The notes under the pieces: generated by a model
Databases searched by the model: none
The model's input: the letters and a program-made list of their open reading frames with translations, nothing else
What the model was told of the DNA's origin: nothing
Shown here: piece by piece, positions 41,526-50,634 of the stretch
Position numbering within the stretch: the first letter of the stretch is position 1
Layout of the letters: each line of letters begins with the position of its first letter
Made by a program: the position numbers and the translations under genes
Source of the DNA: Frankiaceae bacterium
GTDB taxonomy: Bacteria > Actinomycetota > Actinomycetes > Mycobacteriales > SCTD01
DNA length: 64,000 nt
Assembly (NCBI GenBank): GCA_016650445.1
Contig: JAENVS010000006.1
Location: forward strand, 1 to 64,000
Reading direction: 5' to 3'

Positions 41526-44500
41526 TCAGCGGGTTGGGGCGGCGGCGAGGAGGGCTTCGGTGGCGGCGATCTCGGAGCGCTGGCCGGTCGAGGTGGCGAC
41601 GTCCAAGGCTTCCCGGTACGCCGACTGCGCACCGTCGTCGTCGCCTCCCGCCCGCAGCGCCGACCCCAGCGCGCGCAGCGCCAGCACCTGGGAGCGGACG
41701 TCCTCGCCGGGGGTCGCTACCGCCTCGCGGGCCGCGGCAAGCCCCTCCTCGAGCCGACCGAGCTCGAGCAGCGTCCCGGCGCGGTGGGCCATCGCCTGCC
41801 GGCGCGGGAACAGCAGCCCCGGCTGGTCGCTGACCGCGAGGGCCGCGTCGAGCTCGGCCAGCGCTTCGACGCGCTGCCCTCGCACCCGCATCGACTGCGC
41901 GAGCAGCACCTTCGCGCCGAGCGCGGCGTGGGGCTCGAGATCGAGACCAGCGAGCACCGCGGAAGCCCGCCAGGCGTAGCCCTCGGCGCCCGCCACGTCA
42001 CCACGGTCCAGCGACGCGTAGCCGGCCACGACCAGGGCGAGGCTCTGCGTCACCGGGAAGTGCGCCTTCTCCGACACCGCAGCAGCCTCGTCGAGGTGGG
42101 TCAGGGCCAGGTCGGGGTCGTCAGCGCCACGTGCCGCGATCCCGGCCGCAGTCAGTGCCAACGACCGGCCCCACGCGTCCCCGACCTCCTCGAACCGCTC
42201 CCGCGCGCGCTCCGCCGCCTCACGTGCCGCGGCGATGTCACCGAGCTCTGCCGCCGCGAGCGCATCGATCGTCAGCAGCGCCGCGACGCCCCACCGCTCG
42301 CCCATCGCCTCGCCGAGCGGCAGCAGCACACCCGCCATCTCGCGCGCCTCGGTCAGCCGACCTTGGAGGAGCCGCACGAACCCCTCGGTCCCGGCGACCC
42401 ACGAGAGCCCGCCGGTGTCCTCCAGTGAGCTGAAGACCTCGGCGGCGCGCTCCAGGGTCTCCTCGGCAAGCGGGTAGTCCCCGCGCGTGGTGGCGCTCCA
42501 GGCCAGGTGCTGCAGCGCCCACCCGGCGCCGCGCTCGTCCCCGATCTGAACAGCGAGCGAGTACGCCGAGCGGAACCTCTCCTCAGCGGCAAGGAGCCGG
42601 CCGTCGAAGTAGTCGAGCAAGCCCAGCTGACGCAGCGCCTCGCCGCTGATCCGGTCGAGCCCGGCCGCGCTCGCCCCGGCGAGCGCGGACACGAAGGCCT
42701 CGGTCGCCCCGTGCAGGTCTCCGCGCCGGCGGCGTACGTCGCCCGCGACGACGAGGGCGGCCGCGCGCACGCCGTCCTCGACAGCGTGCAGCGCCGGTTC
42801 GAGGTGCTCCTCGGCCTCGGACAGCCGGTGGAGTGCCGCGAGCGCCTGGGCGTACGCGACCCGGACCGGGACCACCGGGTCGGGGGGCAGCGGGTCGCCG
42901 TACGTGACCTCGCCGAGCGCCAGCGCTCGCGCCAGCAGGCGCTCCGCGTTCGTGTTGTCATCGCGCCCGAGGGCCGCCGACCCGAGCCTGGCCATGGCGG
43001 CGAACGCGATGCCGCGCGACCGCCACGCGGGGTCGCTCGGCGGCAACCCCATCTCCGCGGCGAGCCGCACGGCGCGCTCGCCTTGCGACGCCACCACGAC
43101 GTCCGCGTCGCTGGAGCGTCCGCCATCGGCGGCGTGCGCGTGCGCTGCCGCGGCGGCGTGCCGGCGCGCCCGCTCCGACTTCGTGAGACCGGCGTAGGCG
43201 ACGTCCCGCACGAGCGTGTGGCCGAACCGCAGCGCGTCGGCATCGGCATCGAGATCGAGGAGCCGGCGGTCGACGAGAGCGTCGATGGCGGCGCGCACCA
43301 CCGCCGGGTCACCGTGCCCCGACGCGCGTCCGACCGCTTCGAGCATCGGCAACGACACCCGCGTTCCCACGACCGACGCATCGCGCAGAACACCCTTGGC
43401 AGCACCGTCGAGCCCGTCGATGCGCGCCGCGAGCACGGACTGGACACCCGCCGGGAGCAGGTCGTCAGGCGCGTCAGCTCCGAGCACCCAGCGGTCACCC
43501 TCGCGGACGAGCGCGCCACGGTCGACGAGCAGGTGCAGGAGCTCGGCGAGGAAGAACGGGTTGCCCTGGGCACGCGCGAGCAGGGCAGTGCGGACGCCGT
43601 CGTCGAGCTCGGCGGCCGGGGCCCCGAGATAGGCCCTGAGCAGCCGCTCGGCTGCGTTGTCGTCCAGCGGCAGGACCGGCAGCAGCTCGGCGTCGGCCAG
43701 CGCCTCCCACCAGCCGTCGTCGCCGATGGAGAGCATGTCCGGCCGACCGAGCCCGACGAGCAGGACCGGCCCACGCGTGCGGGCCGCGACGTCGCGCAGC
43801 CCCTCGAGCATCGAGGGGGTCGCCCAGTGCAGATCGTCGAGCAGAAGCACCAGCGGGCCGTCGACGGACAACGCCGTCCACAGCGCGGCAATGGCCCGGC
43901 GGACCTGGTCGCCGCCCATCATCGCGCCCGGCGTCGCGGCGTCACGCAGGGTCGTCGCATCGAGATCCTCGAGGCCGAGCAGCGCCTGCAGCCGCTCAAG
44001 CATCCCGGCCGGCACCGGCCCGGCGTACGACGGCTGCTCGAGACGGGCGACCGTGCGCCCGACGCGGGCGCGGGCGGTGTCGACGTCATCGGCGTCGCTG
44101 ATGCCACAGGCGGTCCGGACCATCTCGGCGACGGCGGCGAGGTCGCGTCCCTCGCCGTATGGCGCGCAACGGCCCCACAGGACCCTGGCGCCGGGCAGCT
44201 CCCCCGCGAAGCGCGCCAGCTCCTGACCGAGCCGTGTCTTGCCCACCCCCGCCTCGCCGGAGACGAGCACCGCACGCGGCGTTCGACGGTCGACGACGTC
44301 GAGGAGCCGGCCGATGAGCAGGCCGAGCTCCGCGTCGCGGCCGACGAACGGCGCCTCGTCACCGATGCCCAGCCGACTCGCTCCGGACGGCCGAAGACCG
44401 ACCAGCTCGTACGCCGTCACCAGCTCGCGCTTTCCCTTGAGCCGCAAGGGCGACAGGGCCCGCCACGACGCGATCGACATCGTGGCGAGCGCCGTTTCAC

Positions 44501-45035
44501 GCCCCGCGTAAACAGCACCGACACCGGCGGCGTCCGACAGCCGCGACGCGGTGTTCACCGCGTCGCCGATGACCGTGTAGGACACCTGCGCCTGTACGCC
44601 GGCCACGACCTCGCCGGTGTTCAGCCCCACCCGCAGCCCGAGCCGGCGGCCGCCGCCGCTCTCCTCCTCGACGACCCGGCGCACCGCCGACTGCATGCGC
44701 GCTGCCGCGCGCACCGCGCGCTCGGCGTCGTCCTCGTGCGCGATGGGTGCGCCGAAGACCGCCATCAGCCCGTCGCCGGTCAGCTTGTCGACGTGACCGC
44801 CGAACTCCGTGACGGCATCGGCGAGGGTGGCGAGGACGCGATCGGTCACGGCGCCCACGCGTTCGGGGTCGAGGTCCTCCGACCAGCTCGTGAAGTCGGA
44901 CAGGTCGCCGAACAGCACCGTCACGACCCGGCGCTCGGTCTCCAGCTCGGGCTGGCCGCCGGCCAGCGGGCTGCCACACGCGAAGCAGAAGCGCGCACCC
45001 GGGACGGTCGGCGTTGCGCAGACCGGGCAGGTCAC
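41526..45035 (-). CDS. Class III nucleotide cyclase with AAA ATPase and TPR domains
   Basis: The GTG at 45035 overlaps no downstream gene but shares GTGA with the stop of the MBL gene, giving 1169 aa. The zinc ribbon has C3, C6, C17 and C20. The cyclase domain (about 34-200) has metal Asp44 (FGDLSDF), Lys84 and Asp88 (DKLTGDG), Asp158 and Asn161 to Arg165 (VIGDAVNTASR), so catalytic residues look intact. A P-loop ATPase follows (SGEAGVGKTRL; Walker B LVLLLDDLHWA). About 600 residues of TPR-like helices end the protein. It may make cAMP for the convergent crp product, which is an inference. Confidence 0.88.
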   Translation of the reverse strand: MTCPVCATPTVPGARFCFACGSPLAGGQPELETERRVVTVLFGDLSDFTSWSEDLDPERVGAVTDRVLATLADAVTEFGGHVDKLTGDGLMAVFGAPIAHEDDAERAVRAAARMQSAVRRVVEEESGGGRRLGLRVGLNTGEVVAGVQAQVSYTVIGDAVNTASRLSDAAGVGAVYAGRETALATMSIASWRALSPLRLKGKRELVTAYELVGLRPSGASRLGIGDEAPFVGRDAELGLLIGRLLDVVDRRTPRAVLVSGEAGVGKTRLGQELARFAGELPGARVLWGRCAPYGEGRDLAAVAEMVRTACGISDADDVDTARARVGRTVARLEQPSYAGPVPAGMLERLQALLGLEDLDATTLRDAATPGAMMGGDQVRRAIAALWTALSVDGPLVLLLDDLHWATPSMLEGLRDVAARTRGPVLLVGLGRPDMLSIGDDGWWEALADAELLPVLPLDDNAAERLLRAYLGAPAAELDDGVRTALLARAQGNPFFLAELLHLLVDRGALVREGDRWVLGADAPDDLLPAGVQSVLAARIDGLDGAAKGVLRDASVVGTRVSLPMLEAVGRASGHGDPAVVRAAIDALVDRRLLDLDADADALRFGHTLVRDVAYAGLTKSERARRHAAAAAHAHAADGGRSSDADVVVASQGERAVRLAAEMGLPPSDPAWRSRGIAFAAMARLGSAALGRDDNTNAERLLARALALGEVTYGDPLPPDPVVPVRVAYAQALAALHRLSEAEEHLEPALHAVEDGVRAAALVVAGDVRRRRGDLHGATEAFVSALAGASAAGLDRISGEALRQLGLLDYFDGRLLAAEERFRSAYSLAVQIGDERGAGWALQHLAWSATTRGDYPLAEETLERAAEVFSSLEDTGGLSWVAGTEGFVRLLQGRLTEAREMAGVLLPLGEAMGERWGVAALLTIDALAAAELGDIAAAREAAERARERFEEVGDAWGRSLALTAAGIAARGADDPDLALTHLDEAAAVSEKAHFPVTQSLALVVAGYASLDRGDVAGAEGYAWRASAVLAGLDLEPHAALGAKVLLAQSMRVRGQRVEALAELDAALAVSDQPGLLFPRRQAMAHRAGTLLELGRLEEGLAAAREAVATPGEDVRSQVLALRALGSALRAGGDDDGAQSAYREALDVATSTGQRSEIAATEALLAAAPTR

Positions 45036-45805
45036 CGTGGGCTCTTCAGGTGCTCCAGCTGCGCGCGCACCGAGAGCGTCGCGGCCGGCCACAGCACGCG
45101 GTCGACGTCGGCGTAGACGACCTCCACGACCTGCTGCGCCGTCGTCGCACCCGCCTCGACGGCAGCCCGCACCTGCTCCAGCCGCTGCTCGCGGTGGGCG
45201 AGGTACTGCGTGGCCACCACGCCGGCGGACGGCAGCTCGGGCCCGTGACCGGGCAGCACCATCAGGTCGCCGAGCTCACGCAGCCGCCGCAACGACGCGA
45301 GGTAGTCGCGGAGCACGCCGTCGGGATGCGAGACCACGGTCGTGCCGCGGCCCAGGATCGTGTCCCCGGTCAGCACTGCTGCGTCACCGGGGCCGGCGAT
45401 CACGAACGACAGCGAGTCGGCGCTGTGACCGGGCGTCGCCGCGACGCGGATCTCGAGGCCGGCGGCGACGACGACATCACCCTCGCCGAGCCCTTCGTCG
45501 CCCAGGCGGTGCCTCGGGTCGAGCGCGCGCACCGGCGCGCTGGTCAGCTCCGCGAGCCGGCGCGCCCCGTCGCTGTGGTCGGGGTGCCCGTGGGTCAGCA
45601 GGATGGTGGCGACCGGCCCGCAGGACGCCACGGCAACGAGGTGCTCCTCGTCGTCGGGTCCGGGGTCGACGACGACACACGCCTGCGAGCCCGGTGACCG
45701 CAGCACCCACGTGTTGGTGCCCTCCAGCGTCATCGGGCCGGGGTTGGGGGCGAGCACCACCGAGGCCGTGCCGGTTACCCGTCGCGGTCCCGTCGCCCGC
45801 GACAT
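45032..45805 (-). CDS. Metallo-beta-lactamase-fold hydrolase
   Basis: A protein of 257 aa. The metal motif is LTHGHPDHSDG, followed by ATPGHSADS, TGDTILG and the late His in LPGHGPE. The C-terminal helical part (VVEVVYADV) resembles the glyoxalase II/LACTB2-like group. It is the Rv3677c equivalent. The ATG at 45805 overlaps the stop of the Nudix gene by one base. Confidence 0.85.
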   Translation of the reverse strand: MSRATGPRRVTGTASVVLAPNPGPMTLEGTNTWVLRSPGSQACVVVDPGPDDEEHLVAVASCGPVATILLTHGHPDHSDGARRLAELTSAPVRALDPRHRLGDEGLGEGDVVVAAGLEIRVAATPGHSADSLSFVIAGPGDAAVLTGDTILGRGTTVVSHPDGVLRDYLASLRRLRELGDLMVLPGHGPELPSAGVVATQYLAHREQRLEQVRAAVEAGATTAQQVVEVVYADVDRVLWPAATLSVRAQLEHLKSPR

Positions 45806-46629
45806 CAGCTGGGGTAGCCGTCGTCGCCGGGCAGGAGGAAGACCAGCCGGTCGTCGTCCCCGACGAGCAGCTTGGGCAGCACGGGGGTGATGTCGCGCTC
45901 GCCGTTCAGCGCGGCGTCGACGTCGTCGTACGCCGCGAGCTCGGTCAGCACCGTGCGCGTCGGCGGCAGCATCGTGAGCTCCTGCTCGAGCGCGTCCGCC
46001 GGGCGGAGCCACAGCCGCTGGTCCGCCTCCGTGCCGGCCGTCCGCGTGACCTGGCCCGCCGGCAGCCGGGCGAGGAAGAACCGGGTGTCGAAGCGCTTGG
46101 GCTCGACCTCCGGGGTGATCCAGTGGGCGAGCGGCCGCAGGAGGTCGCTGCGCAGCACGAGCCCCCGGCGGGCGAGCAGCTCCGACAGCGAGTGCTCCCG
46201 GCCCTCCAGCGCGACGCGCTCGGCCTCCCACTCGTCGGTGCTCACGTCGGCGAGTAACTCCCGGTCCGAGGGGCCCGCGAAGAGCACCCCAGACTCCTCG
46301 AAGGTCTCGCGCACCGCCGCGCACACCAGCGACCGGGCCAGCTCGTCGGAGGTCGCGAACTGCGCGCCCCACGCGACAGCAGGCGGACCCGCCCAGCCGA
46401 TCTCAGCGGCCGCGTCGGCGGGGTCGACGGATCCGCCCGGGAACACGTGCATCCCGCCGGCGAACGACATCACACTGACCCGGCGCAGCAGGTAGACCTC
46501 CATTCCGCGCCGGCCGTCCCGCACGAGCGCGACCGTGGCCGCGTCCCGTGGCCGCGCGGCGACGAAGGCCGGGTCCTGGGCCGCCCGAGCACGCTCGAGG
46601 AACTGTGCCGGCAGCCCGCCGTCGCTCAA
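45805..46629 (-). CDS. Nudix hydrolase, long form
   Basis: A protein of 274 aa from a TTG at 46629 that overlaps the ridA stop (TTGA); no better start is available. The Nudix box is split: FPGGSVDPAD is separated by an insertion of about 25 residues from CAAVRETFEESGVLF, as in the NUDT19/ADP-ribose-like long family. Tight coupling to RidA and MBL is conserved in actinobacteria. The substrate is unknown. Confidence 0.8.
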   Translation of the reverse strand: MSDGGLPAQFLERARAAQDPAFVAARPRDAATVALVRDGRRGMEVYLLRRVSVMSFAGGMHVFPGGSVDPADAAAEIGWAGPPAVAWGAQFATSDELARSLVCAAVRETFEESGVLFAGPSDRELLADVSTDEWEAERVALEGREHSLSELLARRGLVLRSDLLRPLAHWITPEVEPKRFDTRFFLARLPAGQVTRTAGTEADQRLWLRPADALEQELTMLPPTRTVLTELAAYDDVDAALNGERDITPVLPKLLVGDDDRLVFLLPGDDGYPS

Positions 46630-47099
46630 GAGCCGGCTGCCTCGGTGGAGACCTCGACGATCAGCTCGACTTCGACCGGGGCGTCGAGCGGGAGGACGGC
46701 GACCCCCACCGCGGACCGCGCGTGCCGACCCGCCTCACCGAACACCTCGCCGAGCAGCTCGGACGCGCCGTTGATGACACCGGGCTGCCCGGTGAAGTCG
46801 GGCGTGGACGCGACGAAGCCCACGACCTTGACGACGCGGACGACGTTGTCGATGCCGACGAGAGCGTCGACGGCGGCCAGGGCGTTCAGAGCGCAGGCGC
46901 GTGCGAGCGCCTTGGCCTGCTCAGCGGTGACCTGCCCACCGACCTTGCCGATCGAGGGCAGCTCGCCGTTGACCATCGGCAGCTGACCGGACGTGTAGAC
47001 GAGCCGCCCGGTCTGCACGGCAGGCACGTACGCCGCGACCGGCGGGACGACCGACGGCAGCGTCAGCCCGAGCTCGGCCAACCTCGCGGAGGCGCTCAT
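46626..47099 (-). CDS. RidA-family enamine/imine deaminase
   Basis: A protein of 157 aa. The YjgF/RidA fold is shown by RLVYTSGQLPMVNGELP, AALNALAAVDALVG-type helix sequence and the C-terminal strand VEVELIVEV. The catalytic Arg of classical RidA in the R-x-C/E region is not obvious, so it may belong to a divergent subgroup. It is the Rv3678c equivalent. The ATG at 47099 overlaps the DUF4177 stop (ATGA). Confidence 0.85.
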   Translation of the reverse strand: MSASARLAELGLTLPSVVPPVAAYVPAVQTGRLVYTSGQLPMVNGELPSIGKVGGQVTAEQAKALARACALNALAAVDALVGIDNVVRVVKVVGFVASTPDFTGQPGVINGASELLGEVFGEAGRHARSAVGVAVLPLDAPVEVELIVEVSTEAAGS

Positions 47100-47254
47100 G
47101 GGAGCGGCCGCTTGAAGTAGGCGACGAGCTGGTCACCGCCGCCGGGGCCCGGCACGACCTGCACGAGCTCCCAGCCGTCGCTGCCCCAGTTGTCGAGGAT
47201 CTGCTTCGTCGCGTGCACGAGCAGCGGGACGGTGGCGTACTCCCACTTCTGCAT
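47096..47254 (-). CDS. Small DUF4177 protein (Rv3678A-like)
   Basis: A protein of 52 aa: it starts MQKWEYATVPLLVH, continues through NWGSDGWELVQVVPG and ends YFKRPLP. The WEY...GWELVQV pattern is diagnostic of DUF4177. The start follows TAGGGT by six bases, so it heads a leaderless operon of DUF4177, RidA, Nudix, MBL and cyclase genes, all joined by overlaps. Confidence 0.85.
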   Translation of the reverse strand: MQKWEYATVPLLVHATKQILDNWGSDGWELVQVVPGPGGGDQLVAYFKRPLP

Positions 47255-47260
47255 GCCGCG

Positions 47261-47266
47261 ACCCTA
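47261..47266 (-). promoter_or_regulatory. -10 box of leaderless five-gene operon
   Basis: TAGGGT on the minus strand, six bases before the ATG at 47254. Confidence 0.5.
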
Positions 47267-47291
47267 TCCAGGACCGGCATCGGCAGCAGCG

Positions 47292-47567
47292 TCAGGCCGA
47301 CTGCTGCGCGGCCTCCGCGGCCCGCTTGCGCTGGAGCCGTCGACGCTCGAGCTCGTTCATCCCACCCCAGATGCCGTGCGGCTCCTGGACGGCGATGGAG
47401 TACTCCAGGCACTCGCGCTGCACGGGGCAGGCGCGGCACAGCGCACGGGCGACGCCCTCGCGCGCGTCCTTCTCCTGCTTGCGCTCGAAGTGCGGCGGCG
47501 CGAAGAAGTAGGAGGCGTTGTCACGACGGCACTGCGCGTTGGCGCGCCAGATCGGTTCCGAGAGCAT
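47292..47567 (-). CDS. WhiB-like iron-sulfur regulator
   Basis: The ATG at 47567 follows GGAG at a 9-base distance; an upstream GTG at 47582 would add five residues. The protein has 91 aa. The four cluster Cys are in NAQCRRD and LCRACPVQRECLEY, followed by the turn GIWGGMNELERRRLQRKR. An unusual insert, FFAPPHFERKQEKDAREG, separates the first Cys from the CxxC. It is distinct from WblA further on; the subgroup is not clear to me. Confidence 0.88.
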   Translation of the reverse strand: MLSEPIWRANAQCRRDNASYFFAPPHFERKQEKDAREGVARALCRACPVQRECLEYSIAVQEPHGIWGGMNELERRRLQRKRAAEAAQQSA

Positions 47568-47660
47568 GATCACCTTCTCCACGAGCGGGGTGTGGCCCGC
47601 GTCACAGGGAGAGGATTCGCGCTCCGCGTGCAGATTCCTGCCGGCGGTTTCCCGCCAATG

Positions 47661-48425
47661 TCAGGAGCTGGACATCTTCTCGAAGTAGCGCAGCAGCTCC
47701 ACCGGGAACGGCATCACGAGCGTGCTGTTCTTCTCCGCCGCCACCTCGACGACGGTCTGGAGCAGGCGAAGCTGAAGCCCGCTCGGGTCGTTCGACAGCG
47801 CCCGGCCGGCCTCGGCGAGCTTGACGGAGGCCTGCAGCTCGCCGTCGGCGGCGATGATGCGGGCCCGGCGCTCGCGCTCAGCCTCCGCCTGTCGCGACAT
47901 CGACCGCTTCATGCCCTCCGGCAACGCGACGTCCTTGAGCTCGACCCGCTCGATCTTCACGCCCCACGGGCCCTCCGTCGGCTCGTCGATGACCGCCCGC
48001 AGGTCGGCGTTGATGCGGTCGCGGTCACTGAGCAGCTCGTCAAGGTCGGCCTTGCCGCTGACGGAACGCAGCGACGTCTGCGCCACCTGGGAGACGGCGA
48101 ACAGGTAGTTCTGGACGTTGACGATGGCCTTCACGGCATCGATGACACGGAAGTACACGACCGCGTCGACGTGGACGCTGACGTTGTCCTTGGTGATGCA
48201 CTCCTGCGAGGGCACGCCCATGGTGATGATCTGCATGTTGACCTTCTCCATGCGGTCGATCACCGGGATGATCACGGTGATGCCCGGCTGGCGCACCCCG
48301 GGTTGCACCCGCCCGAGCCGGAACACGACACCCTGCTCGTACTGCTGCACGACGCGGATGCCCATCAGCAGCAGCACGAAGACGAACAGGCCGAACAACA
48401 CCATCAGGACGCTGAAAGCCTGCAC
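47661..48425 (-). CDS. SPFH/band 7 (stomatin/slipin-like) membrane protein
   Basis: The GTG at 48425 follows GGAGAGG and gives 254 aa. One N-terminal membrane hairpin (VLMVLFGLFVFVLLLMG) precedes the SPFH domain (QYEQGVVFRLGRVQPGVRQPG, DNVSVHVDAVVYFRV). A coiled-coil helix (EAERERRARIIAADGELQ) follows. Such proteins oligomerise in membrane microdomains. No partner NfeD gene is present. It is divergent to the ArsA pair. Confidence 0.85.
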   Translation of the reverse strand: MQAFSVLMVLFGLFVFVLLLMGIRVVQQYEQGVVFRLGRVQPGVRQPGITVIIPVIDRMEKVNMQIITMGVPSQECITKDNVSVHVDAVVYFRVIDAVKAIVNVQNYLFAVSQVAQTSLRSVSGKADLDELLSDRDRINADLRAVIDEPTEGPWGVKIERVELKDVALPEGMKRSMSRQAEAERERRARIIAADGELQASVKLAEAGRALSNDPSGLQLRLLQTVVEVAAEKNSTLVMPFPVELLRYFEKMSSS

Positions 48426-48499
48426 GGGTACCTCTCCCGACGAAGGCACCTCCCCCGCCGTACGGCGGCAGTCAACACCCGCGCACCTACCCTGTGTGG

Positions 48500-49489
48500 G
48501 TGTCTGACTTCCCCGGTGCGCGGTTGCACGTCGTCACCGGCAAGGGCGGCACGGGCAAGACGACCGTCGCCGCGGCGCTCGCACTGGCGATCGCCGCCGG
48601 CGGCAAGCGGGTGCTGCTGACCGAGGTCGAAGGCCGCCAGGGCATCGCGCAGCTGTTCGACACCGCGCCGCTGCCGTACGAGGAGCGCAAGGTCGCCGTG
48701 GCCCCCGGCGGCGGGGACGTCTACGCCCTGGCCATCGACCCGGAAGGGGCGCTGCTCGACTACCTCCACATGTTCTACCGGCTGTCACCCAGCGGCATCC
48801 CGGCGCGGACGCTGCGGCGGATGGGCGCCTTTGAATTCGCGACGACGGTCGCGCCCGGACTAAGCGACGTCCTGCTGACCGGCAAGGTCAAGGAGGCCGT
48901 CATCCGCAAGCAGAAGGACGGCACCCCGGCGTACGACGCAGTCGTCGTCGACGGCCCACCGACCGGTCGCATCACGCGGTTCCTCAACATCTCGCACGAG
49001 ATGGGTGGCCTGGCCAAGGTGGGACCGATCAAGAACCAGTCGGACAACGTGATGGCCGTGCTGCGGTCGGCCCAGACCGCGGTCCACCTGGTGACGCTGC
49101 TCGAGGAGATGCCCGTGCAGGAGACCCTCGACGGCGTCGCCGAGCTGACGGCCGCGCAGCTGCCGGTCGGCGGGGTCATCGTCAACGCCGTCCGCGAGCC
49201 GGTGCTCCCTGCCGCGGACCTCGCCGCCGCGGAGGCCGGCCGCCTGGACGTCGCCGCGCTGGCCGCCGGCCTCAAGGAGGCCGGGCTGGAGCCGGACGAG
49301 GCGCTCGTGTCGGCGCTCGCGAGCGAGGCCGTCGACCACGCGCAACGGGTGGCGCTCGAGGAGCGCGGTCGCGACAGCCTGGGCGCGCTGCAGCGGCCGT
49401 CGTACGAGCTCCCCCTCCTCACCCAAGCCGTCGACCTCGGCAGCCTCTACCGGCTCGCCGAGCTCCTCCGTGAGCAGGGACTGGCATGA
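48500..49489 (+). CDS. ArsA-type ATPase, first of pair
   Basis: A protein of 329 aa from the GTG at 48500, which sits six bases after TACCCT (48488-48493), a leaderless signal; a GTG at 48494 is in frame. It has the deviant Walker A GKGGTGKTTVAAAL and the switch-like VVVDGPPTGR. It is the Rv3679 family, with its twin immediately downstream. In mycobacteria the two form a heteromer implicated in tail-anchored-like or redox-linked functions together with WhiB4; arsenic export is unlikely because no ArsB is linked. Confidence 0.88.
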   Translation: MSDFPGARLHVVTGKGGTGKTTVAAALALAIAAGGKRVLLTEVEGRQGIAQLFDTAPLPYEERKVAVAPGGGDVYALAIDPEGALLDYLHMFYRLSPSGIPARTLRRMGAFEFATTVAPGLSDVLLTGKVKEAVIRKQKDGTPAYDAVVVDGPPTGRITRFLNISHEMGGLAKVGPIKNQSDNVMAVLRSAQTAVHLVTLLEEMPVQETLDGVAELTAAQLPVGGVIVNAVREPVLPAADLAAAEAGRLDVAALAAGLKEAGLEPDEALVSALASEAVDHAQRVALEERGRDSLGALQRPSYELPLLTQAVDLGSLYRLAELLREQGLA

Positions 49490-50631
49490 ACGCGACCGTG
49501 CCCGTGCCCGTGCTCGACATCGACGCGACCATCGACGGCGCGCGGATCCTGGTCTGCTGCGGGTCCGGCGGTGTGGGGAAGACGACGACCGCGGCCGCCC
49601 TCGCGCTACGGGCAGCCGAGCGCGGGCGGCGGACCGTGGTGCTCACCATCGACCCGGCCCGCCGGCTCGCGCAGTCGATGGGGCTCTCCGAGCTCGACAA
49701 CACCCCGCGCCGGGTCACCGGCGTCGACGAGTCAGCGGGCGGGTTCCTCGACGCGATGATGCTCGACATGAAGAGGACGTTCGACGAGATCGTCCTCACC
49801 CACGCCGAACCGTCCAAGGCCGAGGCGATCCTCGCCAACCCCTTCTACCAAGCGCTCTCGTCCTCCTTCGCGGGCACGCAGGAGTACATGGCGATGGAGA
49901 AGCTCGGGCAGCTGCAGGCGTCGGGCGACTACGACCTCGTCGTCGTCGACACCCCGCCGACCCGCTCGGCACTGGACTTCCTGGACGCGCCGCAGCGGCT
50001 GACCACGTTCCTCGACGGCCGCATGATCAAGGTGCTGATGGCGCCGGCGAAGGCCGGCGGCAAGGCCTACCTCAAGGTCGTCAGCGCAGGCTTCAACGTC
50101 TTCACCGGCGTCATCGCGAAGATCGTCGGTGCCTCGGTGCTGCAAGACGTCTCGCAGTTCATCGCCGCGCTCGAGACGATGTTCGGGGGGTTCCGCGAGC
50201 GGGCGCAGGCGACCTACGACCTGCTGAAGGCACCTGGTACGTCGTTCATCGTCGTGGCCGCGCCGGAGCGTGACGCGCTGCGCGAGGCGGCGTACTTCGT
50301 GGAGCGACTCGCCGAGGAGCGCATGCCGCTGGCCGGTCTGGTGGTCAACCGCGTGCACCGTTCCGAGGTGACATCGCTGACGGCCGAGCGGTCGGTCGCG
50401 GCCGCGCAGACCCTCGAGGCGACCGGTAGCTCGCCGCTCGCCAGCGCGGTCCTGCGACTGCACGCCGACCGGGTCTGGCTGGCCGTGCGGGAGCAGCGGA
50501 TGGAGGCGCGGTTCAGCACCGCCCACCCCGGTGTGCCCGTGGTGGAGGTCGCTGCCCAGCCCGGGGACGTGCACGACCTCGACGGCCTTCGACGCGTCGG
50601 TGCGGACCTCGCCGGGGAGGCTGCGGCCTGA
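49486..50631 (+). CDS. ArsA-type ATPase, second of pair
   Basis: A protein of 381 aa; the ATG overlaps the stop of its partner (ATGA). Walker A CGSGGVGKTTTAAALAL differs from the first by GSGG; switch motif VVVDTPPTRSALDFLD. It also has the family MMLDMKRTFDEIV insert. It is the Rv3680 family and is convergent with wblA, three bases away. Confidence 0.9.
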   Translation: MNATVPVPVLDIDATIDGARILVCCGSGGVGKTTTAAALALRAAERGRRTVVLTIDPARRLAQSMGLSELDNTPRRVTGVDESAGGFLDAMMLDMKRTFDEIVLTHAEPSKAEAILANPFYQALSSSFAGTQEYMAMEKLGQLQASGDYDLVVVDTPPTRSALDFLDAPQRLTTFLDGRMIKVLMAPAKAGGKAYLKVVSAGFNVFTGVIAKIVGASVLQDVSQFIAALETMFGGFRERAQATYDLLKAPGTSFIVVAAPERDALREAAYFVERLAEERMPLAGLVVNRVHRSEVTSLTAERSVAAAQTLEATGSSPLASAVLRLHADRVWLAVREQRMEARFSTAHPGVPVVEVAAQPGDVHDLDGLRRVGADLAGEAAA

Positions 50632-50634
50632 CGG

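Noticed and set aside
48500-50631. Arsenic resistance locus from the ArsA-type ATPases
   Set aside because: No ArsB, ArsC or ArsR gene is linked and the pair matches Rv3679-Rv3680 beside whiB4.
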